Below are positions 15,543 through 24,643 of a DNA stretch of 64,000 nt, one piece after another (positions within the stretch are counted from its first letter, which is position 1; every line of letters begins with the position of its first letter). The notes under the pieces are model-generated. The model was not told the origin of the DNA. It worked only from the letters and a program-made list of their open reading frames with translations, and did no database searches. This DNA comes from Streptomyces echinoruber (GTDB taxonomy: Bacteria > Actinomycetota > Actinomycetes > Streptomycetales > Streptomycetaceae). The stretch covers positions 115,055 to 179,054 of the forward strand of contig NZ_BMWH01000013.1 in assembly GCF_014651135.1 (NCBI RefSeq), read 5' to 3'. The translations under genes were made by a program, and so were the position numbers.

Positions 15543-16169
15543 ATCAGCGCCGAGCCCCGCATCAACGACCGGATTCGCGTTCCCGAGGTGCGACTTGTCG
15601 GTCCCAGTGGCGAGCAGGTAGGCATCGTCCCGCTTGCCAAGGCCCTGGAGCTTGCGCAGGAGTACGACCTCGACCTCGTCGAGGTCGCGGCGAACGCCCG
15701 TCCGCCCGTGTGCAAGCTCATGGACTACGGGAAGTTCAAGTACGAGTCGGCCATGAAGGCCCGTGAGGCGCGCAAGAACCAGGCGCACACGGTCATCAAG
15801 GAGATGAAGCTCCGGCCGAAGATCGACCCGCACGACTACGACACCAAGAAGGGTCACGTCGTCCGGTTCCTCAAGCAGGGCGACAAGGTCAAGATCACGA
15901 TCATGTTCCGCGGTCGTGAGCAGTCCCGCCCCGAGCTGGGCTACCGACTGCTGCAGCGCCTCGCGGAGGACGTCCAGGACCTCGGGTTCGTCGAGTCGAA
16001 CCCGAAGCAGGACGGCCGCAACATGATCATGGTCCTCGGTCCGCACAAGAAGAAGACCGAGGCGATGGCCGAGGCCCGGCAGGCCCAGGAGGCCCGCAAG
16101 GCCGGCCGCCAGGGCCGCGGGGGCGCCAAGCAGGAGCAGGAGACGTCCTCCGGATCCGCCGAGGCGTGA
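15543..16169 (+). CDS. infC: Translation initiation factor IF-3, AUC start codon
   Basis: 208 residues. IF-3 N-domain (SAEPRINDRIRVPEVRLVG, ALELAQEYDLDLVEVAANAR) and C-domain (IKEMKLRPKIDPHDYDTKKG, KVKITIMFRGREQSRPELG, NMIMVLGPHKK), with a charged C-terminal tail of about 35 residues. It binds the 30S subunit and proofreads initiator tRNA and start codons. No ATG, GTG or TTG fits the N-terminus; the frame begins with ATC at 15543 right after AGGAGG. A non-canonical AUU/AUC start is a known feature of infC and allows IF-3 to repress its own translation. The first of three genes in the operon. Confidence 0.95.
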   Translation: MSAEPRINDRIRVPEVRLVGPSGEQVGIVPLAKALELAQEYDLDLVEVAANARPPVCKLMDYGKFKYESAMKAREARKNQAHTVIKEMKLRPKIDPHDYDTKKGHVVRFLKQGDKVKITIMFRGREQSRPELGYRLLQRLAEDVQDLGFVESNPKQDGRNMIMVLGPHKKKTEAMAEARQAQEARKAGRQGRGGAKQEQETSSGSAEA

Positions 16170-16242
16170 TCCTCACCCGCCCGGGACGCCGCACCGGCAG
16201 CGCCCCGGGTCCGTAACCGAAGAAGTAAGAGCGACGCTTCCT

Positions 16243-16268
16243 CGTGCCCGGTTCCAGGACCGGGCACG
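16243..16268 (+). promoter_or_regulatory. Perfect hairpin between infC and rpmI
   Basis: 10-bp perfect stem (CGTGCCCGGT / ACCGGGCACG, loop TCCAGG) 31 bp before the rpmI ATG and upstream of its GAGGAGAG ribosome binding site. Could be a partial terminator, an RNase processing site or an r-protein target. Confidence 0.5.
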
Positions 16269-16299
16269 GGAGCGCCACCGACGAGGAGAGAACGGCGCT

Positions 16300-16494
16300 A
16301 TGCCGAAGAACAAGACGCACAGCGGTGCCAGTAAGCGCTTCAAGATCACCGGCTCCGGCAAGGTGCTCCGTGAGCGCTCCGGCAAGCGCCACCTGCTCGA
16401 GCACAAGTCGTCCCGCGTGACGCGTCGCCTCACCGGCAACGCCGAGATGGCCCCGGGCGACACCAAGAAGATCAAGAAGCTTCTGGGCAAGTGA
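16300..16494 (+). CDS. rpmI: 50S ribosomal protein L35
   Basis: 64 residues, full family length. Typical MPKNKTHSGASKRFKITGSG start, LEHKSSRVTRRL middle and a C-terminus ending IKKLLGK. The ATG follows GAGGAGAG. Second gene of the infC operon. Confidence 0.97.
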   Translation: MPKNKTHSGASKRFKITGSGKVLRERSGKRHLLEHKSSRVTRRLTGNAEMAPGDTKKIKKLLGK

Positions 16495-16595
16495 CGCCTC
16501 GGCGCCCCCGCGCCGCAGCCGTACGTCAGACACCGGGACCTAGTCGTTTCCGGGCCGTGTGAGGACCCCACGGCCCCGCTACAAGGAGTTAAGAA

Positions 16596-16979
16596 GTGGC
16601 ACGCGTCAAGCGGGCAGTCAACGCCCACAAGAAGCGCCGGGCGATCCTCGAGCAGGCCTCCGGCTACCGCGGTCAGCGTTCTCGCCTCTACCGCAAGGCC
16701 AAGGAGCAGGTCACCCACTCGCTGGTCTACAACTACGACCACCGCAAGAAGCGCAAGGGCGACTTCCGTCAGCTGTGGATCCAGCGCATCAACGCCGCGG
16801 CCCGCGCCAACGGCCTCACCTACAACCGCTTCATCCAGGGTCTGAAGGCCGCCAACGTCGAGGTGGACCGCAAGATCCTCGCCGAGCTCGCCGTCAACGA
16901 CGCCCCGGCGTTCGCCGCGCTCGTCGAGGTCGCGCAGAAGGCCCTGCCGAGCGACGTGAACGCGCCGAAGGCGGCCTGA
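16596..16979 (+). CDS. rplT: 50S ribosomal protein L20
   Basis: 127 residues. MARVKRAVNAHKKRRAILEQ start, GYRGQRSRLYRKAKEQV, RKKRKGDFRQLWIQRINAAA and YNRFIQGLKAANVEVDRKIL. Binds 23S rRNA early in 50S assembly and represses the operon in bacteria where this was studied. GTG start with AAGGAG upstream. The 3' tail after PALPS is slightly longer than in most bacteria. Followed by a strong terminator hairpin. Confidence 0.97.
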   Translation: MARVKRAVNAHKKRRAILEQASGYRGQRSRLYRKAKEQVTHSLVYNYDHRKKRKGDFRQLWIQRINAAARANGLTYNRFIQGLKAANVEVDRKILAELAVNDAPAFAALVEVAQKALPSDVNAPKAA

Positions 16980-17006
16980 GCCGCGCCGGCCGAGCCGACG
17001 TGACGC

Positions 17007-17043
17007 ACCGGACCCGCAGGCCGTTACGGCCTGCGGGTCCGGT
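17007..17043 (+). terminator. Terminator of the infC-rpmI-rplT operon
   Basis: Perfect 17-bp inverted repeat with a 3-nt TTA loop (arms 17007-17023 and 17027-17043), 28 bp after the rplT stop. No clear U-tract. Confidence 0.9.
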
Positions 17044-17121
17044 CGTGTCCGGGTGCCGTACCCCGCCGTCGCCACAGCCCGGAAAAGACCTGCCGGAAAA
17101 GACCTAGCGGAAAGTAACCCC

Positions 17122-17985
<864 letters not shown>

Positions 17986-17991
17986 TAGGGT
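17986..17991 (+). promoter_or_regulatory. -10 box (TAGGGT) of the histidine kinase gene
   Basis: TAGGGT directly follows the methyltransferase stop codon. A start site near 17998 would give a 40-nt leader containing GAGAGAGG. Confidence 0.45.
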
Positions 17992-18039
17992 GACCAGCTC
18001 AGGGGCCCACTGCACCGCGAGAGAGGTGGGGTTGCGGCG

Positions 18040-19236
18040 ATGAGCGTCGGCACCAGCAGCGCACCCGGTGACCGGGACGCCCACCGCCTGCCCGCGCCCC
18101 GGCACGGCGGCGCCGCCGGCCCCGGCGTCGGCCCCGCCGGCCTCGGCGTCGACCCCGCCGGCCTCGGCGTCGACCCCGACGACCTGCCCGACGGCCTCGT
18201 CGTCGCCGACGAGCACGGCCGCGTCGTCTGCTTCAACGCGGCGGCCGCCCGCATCACCGCCCTGCCCGCCGAGGAGGCCCTCGGGCAGCGGCTGGAGAAG
18301 GCCCTGCCGTTAGAGGACCTGGAGGGCCGCCGCTGGTGGCAGCTCACCGACCCCTACGGGGGGCTCGCCATCCGCCGCGGCCAGCCGGAGCGCAACCTGC
18401 TGCTGCCCGGCGGACGCGAGGTCCTCGTCTCCGCCCGCTACGTCCGCACCCGCCCCGCCGGGCCCGTCCACCGTGTCGTGGTCTGCCTGCGCGACACCGA
18501 GGCCCGCCGCCGCACCGAGCGCAGCCACGCCGAGCTGATCGCCACCGTCGCCCACGAACTGCGCTCCCCGCTCACCTCCGTCAAGGGCTTCACCGCGACC
18601 CTGCTGGTCAAGTGGGAGAGGTTCACCGACGACCAGAAACGGCTGATGCTGGAGACGGTGGACGCGGACGCCGACCGCGTCACCCGGCTCATCGCCGAAC
18701 TGCTCGACATCTCCCGCATCGACTCCGGCCGCCTCGAACTGCGCCGCCAGAAGATCGACATCGGTGCCGCCGTCGGCCGCCACATCCAGGCCTACGTCGC
18801 CGCCGGCCAGCCCGCCGACCGGTTCCTGCTGCGCATCGAGCAGCCGCTGCCCGACCTGTGGGCCGACCCCGACAAGATCGACCAGGTGCTCGGCAACCTC
18901 ATCGAAAACGCCGTGCGGCACGGCGGGGGAACTGTCACCATTGACATCACGCCCACCGTCCTGCCGCGCGAGCGCGCGGAGGGCGAGCACGGCGACCACA
19001 GCGCCACGTCGGTCACGGTCAGCGACGAGGGGCCCGGCATCCCGGAGGAGTCCATGAACCGCGTCTTCACCCGCTTCTGGCGGGGCAGCAAACGCGGCGG
19101 CACCGGACTCGGGCTGTACATCGTCAAGGGCATCGTCGAGGCCCACGGCGGCACGATCACCGTCGGCCGCGCCCCCGGCGGCGGCGCGGAGTTCCGATTT
19201 ACCCTGCCCGTGGGCACCCCGGCGCACCTGCTGTAG
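18040..19236 (+). CDS. PAS-containing sensor histidine kinase with a TTA codon
   Basis: 398 residues, soluble: no transmembrane helix seen. PAS-like domain at about residues 45-155 (LPDGLVVADEHGRVVCFNAA), HisKA dimerisation helix with phospho-acceptor His172 (ATVAHELRSPLTSVKGF), and HATPase with N box (NLIENAVRHG), G1 (DEGPGIPEE) and G2 (GTGLGLYIVKGI). No response regulator gene is adjacent. Residues 26-48 contain a short GLGVDPAGLGVDP duplication. Codon 91 (18310-18312) is TTA, the leucine codon that in Streptomyces needs the bldA tRNA, so synthesis may be tied to development. Confidence 0.92.
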   Translation: MSVGTSSAPGDRDAHRLPAPRHGGAAGPGVGPAGLGVDPAGLGVDPDDLPDGLVVADEHGRVVCFNAAAARITALPAEEALGQRLEKALPLEDLEGRRWWQLTDPYGGLAIRRGQPERNLLLPGGREVLVSARYVRTRPAGPVHRVVVCLRDTEARRRTERSHAELIATVAHELRSPLTSVKGFTATLLVKWERFTDDQKRLMLETVDADADRVTRLIAELLDISRIDSGRLELRRQKIDIGAAVGRHIQAYVAAGQPADRFLLRIEQPLPDLWADPDKIDQVLGNLIENAVRHGGGTVTIDITPTVLPRERAEGEHGDHSATSVTVSDEGPGIPEESMNRVFTRFWRGSKRGGTGLGLYIVKGIVEAHGGTITVGRAPGGGAEFRFTLPVGTPAHLL

Positions 19237-19283
19237 ACATCCGCCGAGGGACCCGCGGGCGCCTTTCGCTCCCCCCGCACCGT

Positions 19284-19289
19284 TAGACT
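19284..19289 (+). promoter_or_regulatory. -10 box (TAGACT) upstream of pheS
   Basis: TAGACT lies about 110 bp before the pheS ATG in the 162-bp gap after the kinase gene. No Phe-rich leader peptide was found in the resulting leader. Confidence 0.4.
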
Positions 19290-19398
19290 CGGCCCTTGGC
19301 ACCCTTGCGTCCCAAAAACGCCGGGCGATTCGAGACGAACGCGTCCGCGAGTCGGTGACGGGGACCGTCAGCCAGCCAAATCGGAAGCACGGGAAGAG

Positions 19399-20520
19399 AT
19401 GTCGGCACCCAACAAGTCGTACGACCCTGTCGAGGTCGAGGCGCTGAAACCGGAAGAGATCGAGCGCATGCGAAACGAGGCGCTCGCCGCCTTCGCCGCC
19501 GCGGATTCCCTCGACGCGCTCCACGAGGCCAAGGTCGCCCACACCGGCCCCACCTCCCCGCTGGCCCTCGCCAACCGCGAGATCGGCGCCCTGCCCCCGC
19601 ACGCCAAGGCCGAGGCCGGCAAGCGCGTCGGCCAGGCCCGCGGCGCCGTGAACAAGGCGCTCGCCGCCCGCCAGGCCGAGCTGGAGGCCGAGCGCGACGC
19701 GCGCGTGCTGGTCGAGGAGGCCGTGGACGTCACGCTGCCCTACGACCGCGTCCCGGCCGGCGCCCGGCACCCGCTGACCACGCTCTCGGAGCGCATCGAG
19801 GACGTCTTCGTCGCCATGGGCTACGAGGTCGCCGAGGGCCCCGAGGCCGAGGCCGAGTGGTTCAACTTCGACGCCCTCAACATCGGCCCCGACCACCCCG
19901 CGCGCACCGAGCACGACACCTTCTTCGTGCAGGGCGCCGACGGCGGCGCGCAGTCGGGCGTCGTGCTGCGCACCCACACCTCGCCCGTGCAGATCCGCTC
20001 CCTGCTCCAGCGGGAGCTGCCGGTCTACGTGATCTGCCCCGGCCGCGTCTACCGCACCGACGAGCTGGACGCCACCCACACCCCCGTCTTCCACCAGGTC
20101 GAGCTGCTGGCCGTCGACGAGGGCCTGACCATGGCCGACCTCAAGGGCACCCTGGACCACATGGTCCAGTCGCTGTTCGGCGAGGGCATGAAGACCCGGC
20201 TGCGGCCGAACTTCTTCCCGTTCACCGAGCCGAGCGCCGAGATGGACATGGTCTGCTACGTCTGCCGCGGCGAGTCCGTCGGCAACCCCGACCGGCCCTG
20301 CCGCACCTGCTCGTCCGAGGGCTGGATCGAGCTGGGCGGCTGCGGCATGGTCAACCCGCGGGTGCTGACCGCCTGCGGCGTCGACCCGGAGAAGTACAGC
20401 GGCTTCGCCTTCGGGTTCGGCATCGAGCGGATGCTGATGTTCCGCCACCACGTCGAGGACATGCGAGACATGGTCGAGGGTGACGTCCGGTTCACCCGGC
20501 CGTTCGGGATGGAGATCTGA
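19399..20520 (+). CDS. pheS: Phenylalanyl-tRNA synthetase alpha subunit
   Basis: 373 residues. N-terminal coiled-coil tRNA-binding region (LDALHEAKVAHTGPTSPLA), then the class II catalytic core: motif region VYRTDELDATHTPVFHQVE, FFPFTEPSAEMDM and FGFGIERMLMFRHHV. A cysteine-rich insertion (CYVCRGESVGNPDRPCRTC) looks like a zinc-binding segment, as seen in actinobacterial PheS. It charges tRNA-Phe as an alpha2-beta2 enzyme with PheT. Last base of the stop codon is the first base of the pheT start (TGATG), giving coupled translation. Confidence 0.97.
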   Translation: MSAPNKSYDPVEVEALKPEEIERMRNEALAAFAAADSLDALHEAKVAHTGPTSPLALANREIGALPPHAKAEAGKRVGQARGAVNKALAARQAELEAERDARVLVEEAVDVTLPYDRVPAGARHPLTTLSERIEDVFVAMGYEVAEGPEAEAEWFNFDALNIGPDHPARTEHDTFFVQGADGGAQSGVVLRTHTSPVQIRSLLQRELPVYVICPGRVYRTDELDATHTPVFHQVELLAVDEGLTMADLKGTLDHMVQSLFGEGMKTRLRPNFFPFTEPSAEMDMVCYVCRGESVGNPDRPCRTCSSEGWIELGGCGMVNPRVLTACGVDPEKYSGFAFGFGIERMLMFRHHVEDMRDMVEGDVRFTRPFGMEI

Positions 20521-23027
20521 TGCGGGTCCCGCTTTCTTGGCTGCGGGAGTACGTCGACCTGCCGGCGACTGAAACCGGGCGCGACGTCCAGGAGAAGCTG
20601 ATTTCGGTCGGTCTCGAGGTGGAGACCGTCGAGCGCCTCGGCGCCGACCTCAAGGGGCCGATCGTCGTCGGCCAGGTGCTCACCATCGAGGAGCTGGAGG
20701 GCTTCAAGAAGCCGATCCGGTTCTGCACCGTCGACGTCGGGCAGGCCAACGGCACCGGCGAGCCCCAGGAGATCGTCTGCGGCGCCCGCAACTTCGAGGT
20801 CGGCGACAAGGTCGTCGTCGTCCTGCCGGGCGGTGTGCTGCCCGGCGGCTTCGAGATCTCCGCGCGCAAGACCTACGGCAAGGTCTCGCACGGCATGATC
20901 TGCTCCAGCGAGGAGCTGGGCATGGGCGACGACGGCACCAAGGGCATCGTCGTGCTGCCGCCGGAGTCCGAGGTCGGCGCCGACGCGATCGAGCTGCTGG
21001 AGCTGGTCGACGAGGTGCTCGACATCGCCGTCACCCCGGACCGCGGCTACTGCCTGTCGATGCGCGGCGTCGCCCGCGAGGCCGCCATCGCCTACGGCCT
21101 GCCGCTGCGCGACCCGGCCCTGCTCGACGTACCGGCGCCGAACGCCTTCGGCTACCCGGTGAAGATCTCCGAGCCGCTCGGCTGCGACCGCTTCACCGCC
21201 CGCACCGTCTCCGGCCTCGACCCCGAGGCGCGCTCCCCGATCTGGCTGCAGCGCCGGCTGCAGAAGGCGGGCATGCGCCCGATCTCGCTCGCCGTCGACG
21301 TCACCAACTACGTGATGCTGGAGCTCGGCCAGCCCCTGCACGCCTACGACCGCGGCCGCGTCCAGGGCGCGATCGGCGTGCGCCGGGCGCAGCCGGGGGA
21401 GAAGCTCACCACCCTCGACGGCGTGACCCGCACCCTGGACCCGGAGGACCTGGTCATCACCGACGACCGGGGCCCGATCGGCCTGGCGGGCGTCATGGGC
21501 GGCGCCGACACGGAGATCGACGACACCCGGGGCACCACCACCGAGGTCGTCATCGAGGCCGCGCACTTCGACCCGGTCTCCATCGCCCGCACCGCCCGCC
21601 GCCACAAGCTGTCCTCGGAGGCCTCCCGCCGCTTCGAGCGGGGCGTCGACCCGCAGGCCGCGTCCGCCGCGGCCCAGCGCACAGTCGACCTGCTCGTGCT
21701 GCTCGCCGGCGGCACCGCCGACGCGGGCGTCACCGAGGTGATCGCGCCGTCCGCGCCGCACACCCTCACCCTCCCCGCCGACCACCCCGACAAGGTGGCG
21801 GGCGTCGCCTACGGCCGCGAGACCGTGGTGCGCCGCCTGCAGGAGATCGGCTGCGACGTCTACGGGCAGGACGAGCTCATCGTCACCGTCCCGTCCTGGC
21901 GGCCCGACCTGCGCGAGGCCAACGACCTCGCCGAGGAGGTCATCCGCCTGGAGGGCTACGAGAACCTGCCCTCCACGCTGCCCAGGCCCCCCGCGGGCCG
22001 CGGCCTGACCGACCGGCAGCGGCTGCACCGCCGCGTCGGCCGCGCCCTGGCCGGCGCCGGCTACGTCGAGGCGCCGAACTACCCGTTCATCGGCCAGGCC
22101 GTCCTCGACCAGCTCGGCATCGAGGCCGACGACGCGCGCCGCCAGGTCGTCACCCTGCTCAACCCGCTCTCCGACGAGGAGCCCGCGCTCCGTACGACGC
22201 TGCTGCCGGGGCTGCTCGGCGCGCTGCGCCGCAACGACGGGCGCGGCAGCCACGACCTCGCCCTGTTCGAGACCGGCCTGGTCTTCCGGCCCACCGGCGC
22301 CGAGCGCGTCCCGGCCCGGCTGCCCGTCGACCGCCGGCCCAGCGAGGAGGACCTCGCCGCGCTCAACGCCGCGCTGCCCCACCAGCCGCGCCACGTCGCC
22401 GTCGTCCTCGCCGGCGCCCGCGAGCGGTCCGGCTGGTGGGGCAAGGGCCGCCCCGGCGACTGGGCGGACGCCGTCGAGGCCGCCCGCACCGTCGCCCGCG
22501 AGGCCGGCGTCCGCCTCACCGTCCGCGCCGGCCAGCACGCGCCGTGGCACCCCGGCCGCTGCGCCGCGCTGTACGCGGTGGTCGACGGCACCGAGACGCT
22601 CGTCGGCCACGCCGGTGAACTCCACCCGCGGGTGGTCAAGGCGATGGGGCTGCCGGAGCGGACCTGCGCCATGGAGATGGAGCTCGACCTGCTGGAGCGG
22701 GCCGGCGGCGGCATCGTCCCGGCGCCGCGGATCTCGACCTTCCCGGTCGCCACGCAGGACGTCGCCCTCGTCGTCGACAAGCCCGTCCCGCAGGCCGAGG
22801 TCGAGGCCGCGCTGCGCGAGGGCGCCGGTGAACTGCTGGAGGACATCCGGCTGTTCGACGTCTACGAGAACGCCGAGCAGCTCGGCGACGGCAAGAAGTC
22901 GCTGGCGTACGCGCTGCGCTTCCGCGCCGCCGACCGCACGCTGACCGTCGAGGAGGCCTCCGCGGCCCGCGACGCGGCCGTCGCGCTGGCCGCCGAGCGC
23001 ACCGGGGCCGTCCTGCGGGGGGCGTGA
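20520..23027 (+). CDS. pheT: Phenylalanyl-tRNA synthetase beta subunit
   Basis: 835 residues, usual length. N-terminal core, EMAP/OB-type tRNA-binding domain at about residues 40-155 (VGQVLTIEELEGFKKPIRFC), B3/B4 editing domain (MRPISLAVDVTNYVMLELGQ), B5 domain (VAGVAYGRETVVRRLQEIGC), a class II-like inactive core, and the C-terminal anticodon-binding FDX-ACB domain (RISTFPVATQDVALVVDKPV). B3/B4 normally removes mischarged Tyr. The ATG overlaps pheS. A terminator hairpin follows 27 bp after the stop. Confidence 0.97.
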   Translation: MRVPLSWLREYVDLPATETGRDVQEKLISVGLEVETVERLGADLKGPIVVGQVLTIEELEGFKKPIRFCTVDVGQANGTGEPQEIVCGARNFEVGDKVVVVLPGGVLPGGFEISARKTYGKVSHGMICSSEELGMGDDGTKGIVVLPPESEVGADAIELLELVDEVLDIAVTPDRGYCLSMRGVAREAAIAYGLPLRDPALLDVPAPNAFGYPVKISEPLGCDRFTARTVSGLDPEARSPIWLQRRLQKAGMRPISLAVDVTNYVMLELGQPLHAYDRGRVQGAIGVRRAQPGEKLTTLDGVTRTLDPEDLVITDDRGPIGLAGVMGGADTEIDDTRGTTTEVVIEAAHFDPVSIARTARRHKLSSEASRRFERGVDPQAASAAAQRTVDLLVLLAGGTADAGVTEVIAPSAPHTLTLPADHPDKVAGVAYGRETVVRRLQEIGCDVYGQDELIVTVPSWRPDLREANDLAEEVIRLEGYENLPSTLPRPPAGRGLTDRQRLHRRVGRALAGAGYVEAPNYPFIGQAVLDQLGIEADDARRQVVTLLNPLSDEEPALRTTLLPGLLGALRRNDGRGSHDLALFETGLVFRPTGAERVPARLPVDRRPSEEDLAALNAALPHQPRHVAVVLAGARERSGWWGKGRPGDWADAVEAARTVAREAGVRLTVRAGQHAPWHPGRCAALYAVVDGTETLVGHAGELHPRVVKAMGLPERTCAMEMELDLLERAGGGIVPAPRISTFPVATQDVALVVDKPVPQAEVEAALREGAGELLEDIRLFDVYENAEQLGDGKKSLAYALRFRAADRTLTVEEASAARDAAVALAAERTGAVLRGA

Positions 23028-23053
23028 GACAAGGCGCCGAAGGCACCCGGAGC

Positions 23054-23083
23054 AGCCCCGCGTCCCCCTCGGGACGCGGGGCT
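23054..23083 (+). terminator. pheST terminator
   Basis: Perfect 13-bp stem (AGCCCCGCGTCCC / GGGACGCGGGGCT) with a CCTC loop, followed by the pyrimidine-rich CTTCTCACTC. Confidence 0.9.
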
Positions 23084-23211
23084 CTTCTCACTCGTTCGGG
23101 TGGTGCCGCGGCGCGATCCGGCCCGTTCCCGGCGCGCGGCCGAAAGAATCGGAGCGGCCTTTCGGGGCCGCTCCGTCGGCGCTGTGACGGCCTGAATGGG
23201 GGGCCATCGGC

Positions 23212-24372
23212 ATGATCCGCACCAGGGCTGGGGCTCCCCGCCGGACGTGGCCGCGCCCGCCCCTCCCGGCACGCGCCGGCCGCCGCGGCGCCCGCCGCCG
23301 GCCGCCGCGCCCCTCGCTCGCGTTCGGGCTGCCCACGCTGTGGGGCGCCGCGGCGCTCGCGTACAAACTGGCCTGCCCGCACGCCCAGGACGGCGGCGTC
23401 GGCACCCGCCTGCTCACCGGCGTCGTCTTCTTCGCCGTCGGCACCGGCCTGGTCGTCCACGTCCGCCGGTCCCCGCTGCGCGAGCTGCGGCAGGCCCGGA
23501 AGGTCGCCGGCGCCGCGCAGGACGTCCTGCTGCGTCCGCCGCCCCCGTGCGTCGCCGGCCTGGCCACCGCGGCCGCCCGGCTGTCCGCCGACCGCGGCGC
23601 CACCGTCGGCGGCGACCTGTACGAGGTGGTCGCCACCGAGCACGGCGTGCGCGTCGTCATGGGCGACGCCCGCGGGCACGGCGTCGCCGCCCTCGGCACG
23701 GCCGCCGCCCTCCTCGGCAGCTTCCGGGAGGCCGCCCACGACGAACCGGACCTCGGCGGCCTCCTGCGCCGCCTGGACCGCGCCCTCGCCCGCCACCTGC
23801 GCGACCGAGCCCGTGCTGAACACCCCTCCGGCGGCGGCGAGTTCGGCCACCCGGTCGCCGAGGAGTTCGTCACCGTCCTGCTGCTGGAGATCGACGCGGG
23901 CGAGGTGCGGGCCCTCAACTGCGGCCATCCGTGGCCGTACCGCGTCACCGGCCACCGGGTGGAGCCCCTCGCCCGGGCCGACCCGCTCCCGCCCCTCGGC
24001 CCCTTCCCCCTGCCGGCGGACCTCCCGGCGGTCGGGTGCGGTCGGATGCCGCCGGGCGAGACGCTGGTGCTGTACACGGACGGGGTGGAGGACGCCCGGG
24101 ACCCCCGTGGCCGGTTCTTCCCGCTCGCGGCGACCCTGGCGGCGGTGGCCCACGACGGCCCGGCGACCGCGCGGACGGTGCGGGACACGGTGCTGGCCGG
24201 TCTGCTGCGCCACATCGGGGGAAGCCCGCAGGACGACGTCGCGCTCCTGGTCCTGCACCACACGGCCCGTGCCGGGTGCTCCACGCCCACCGGGGGCGCA
24301 CAGGACCGCGCGCCCGGTCACGGGCGGCCCGCCTCCGGCCGGCCGCCCGTGGTCCCGAGTTCCCAGCCGTAG
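23212..24372 (+). CDS. PP2C/SpoIIE-family protein serine phosphatase
   Basis: 386 residues. Arg/Pro-rich N-terminus, two hydrophobic helices (LAFGLPTLWGAAALAYKLAC; RLLTGVVFFAVGTGLVVHV) that anchor it in the membrane, then a SpoIIE-type PP2C domain with metal-binding acidic residues in GGDLYE, MGDARGHG and GSPQDDVALLVL. It lacks the PAS, GAF or HATPase domains often fused to this family in Streptomyces. Such phosphatases usually act on anti-sigma-factor antagonists. The C-terminal 35 residues after LLVLHHTARA are low complexity. Confidence 0.9.
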   Translation: MIRTRAGAPRRTWPRPPLPARAGRRGARRRPPRPSLAFGLPTLWGAAALAYKLACPHAQDGGVGTRLLTGVVFFAVGTGLVVHVRRSPLRELRQARKVAGAAQDVLLRPPPPCVAGLATAAARLSADRGATVGGDLYEVVATEHGVRVVMGDARGHGVAALGTAAALLGSFREAAHDEPDLGGLLRRLDRALARHLRDRARAEHPSGGGEFGHPVAEEFVTVLLLEIDAGEVRALNCGHPWPYRVTGHRVEPLARADPLPPLGPFPLPADLPAVGCGRMPPGETLVLYTDGVEDARDPRGRFFPLAATLAAVAHDGPATARTVRDTVLAGLLRHIGGSPQDDVALLVLHHTARAGCSTPTGGAQDRAPGHGRPASGRPPVVPSSQP

Positions 24373-24373
24373 G

Positions 24374-24434
24374 CCCGCAGCGGCCCCGGAACGGCCCGCA
24401 GCGGCTCCGGAAGCCCGCAGTGGCCCCGGAACGG
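24374..24434. repeat. Imperfect 19-21-bp tandem repeat downstream of the phosphatase gene
   Basis: Three units beginning CCCGCAGYGGCYCCGGAA at 24374, 24395 and 24414, starting 2 bp after the phosphatase stop codon. The remaining gap to 24643 holds the promoter of the next gene. Confidence 0.7.
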
Positions 24435-24608
24435 CCCGTAAACACACCAACAGCCCGGCAGGGCCGCCGCACTGTACGAGGGGGAGCCGGCGGCCCGACC
24501 GGCCTCTTGCGAGGTGTTTCAGTCAACCGGGCGGAGACGCTCCGCGACAGCGCGCGCACGGCCCGGATTCGCGCACTCCGTTCACACCCCGTGTGCAGCG
24601 AGACCCAC

Positions 24609-24614
24609 TACGCT
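24609..24614 (+). promoter_or_regulatory. -10 box (TACGCT) of the TPR regulator gene
   Basis: TACGCT 30 bp before the ATG at 24644, within a 270-bp intergenic region otherwise without coding signal. Confidence 0.4.
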
Positions 24615-24643
24615 GTCCGCACGGAGCCTTCGGGGGGCATGGG

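Noticed and set aside
19237..19398. Phenylalanine-rich leader peptide or T-box before pheS
   Set aside because: No frame with clustered Phe codons and no T-box-like TGGNACC sequence with terminator was found in the 162-bp gap.
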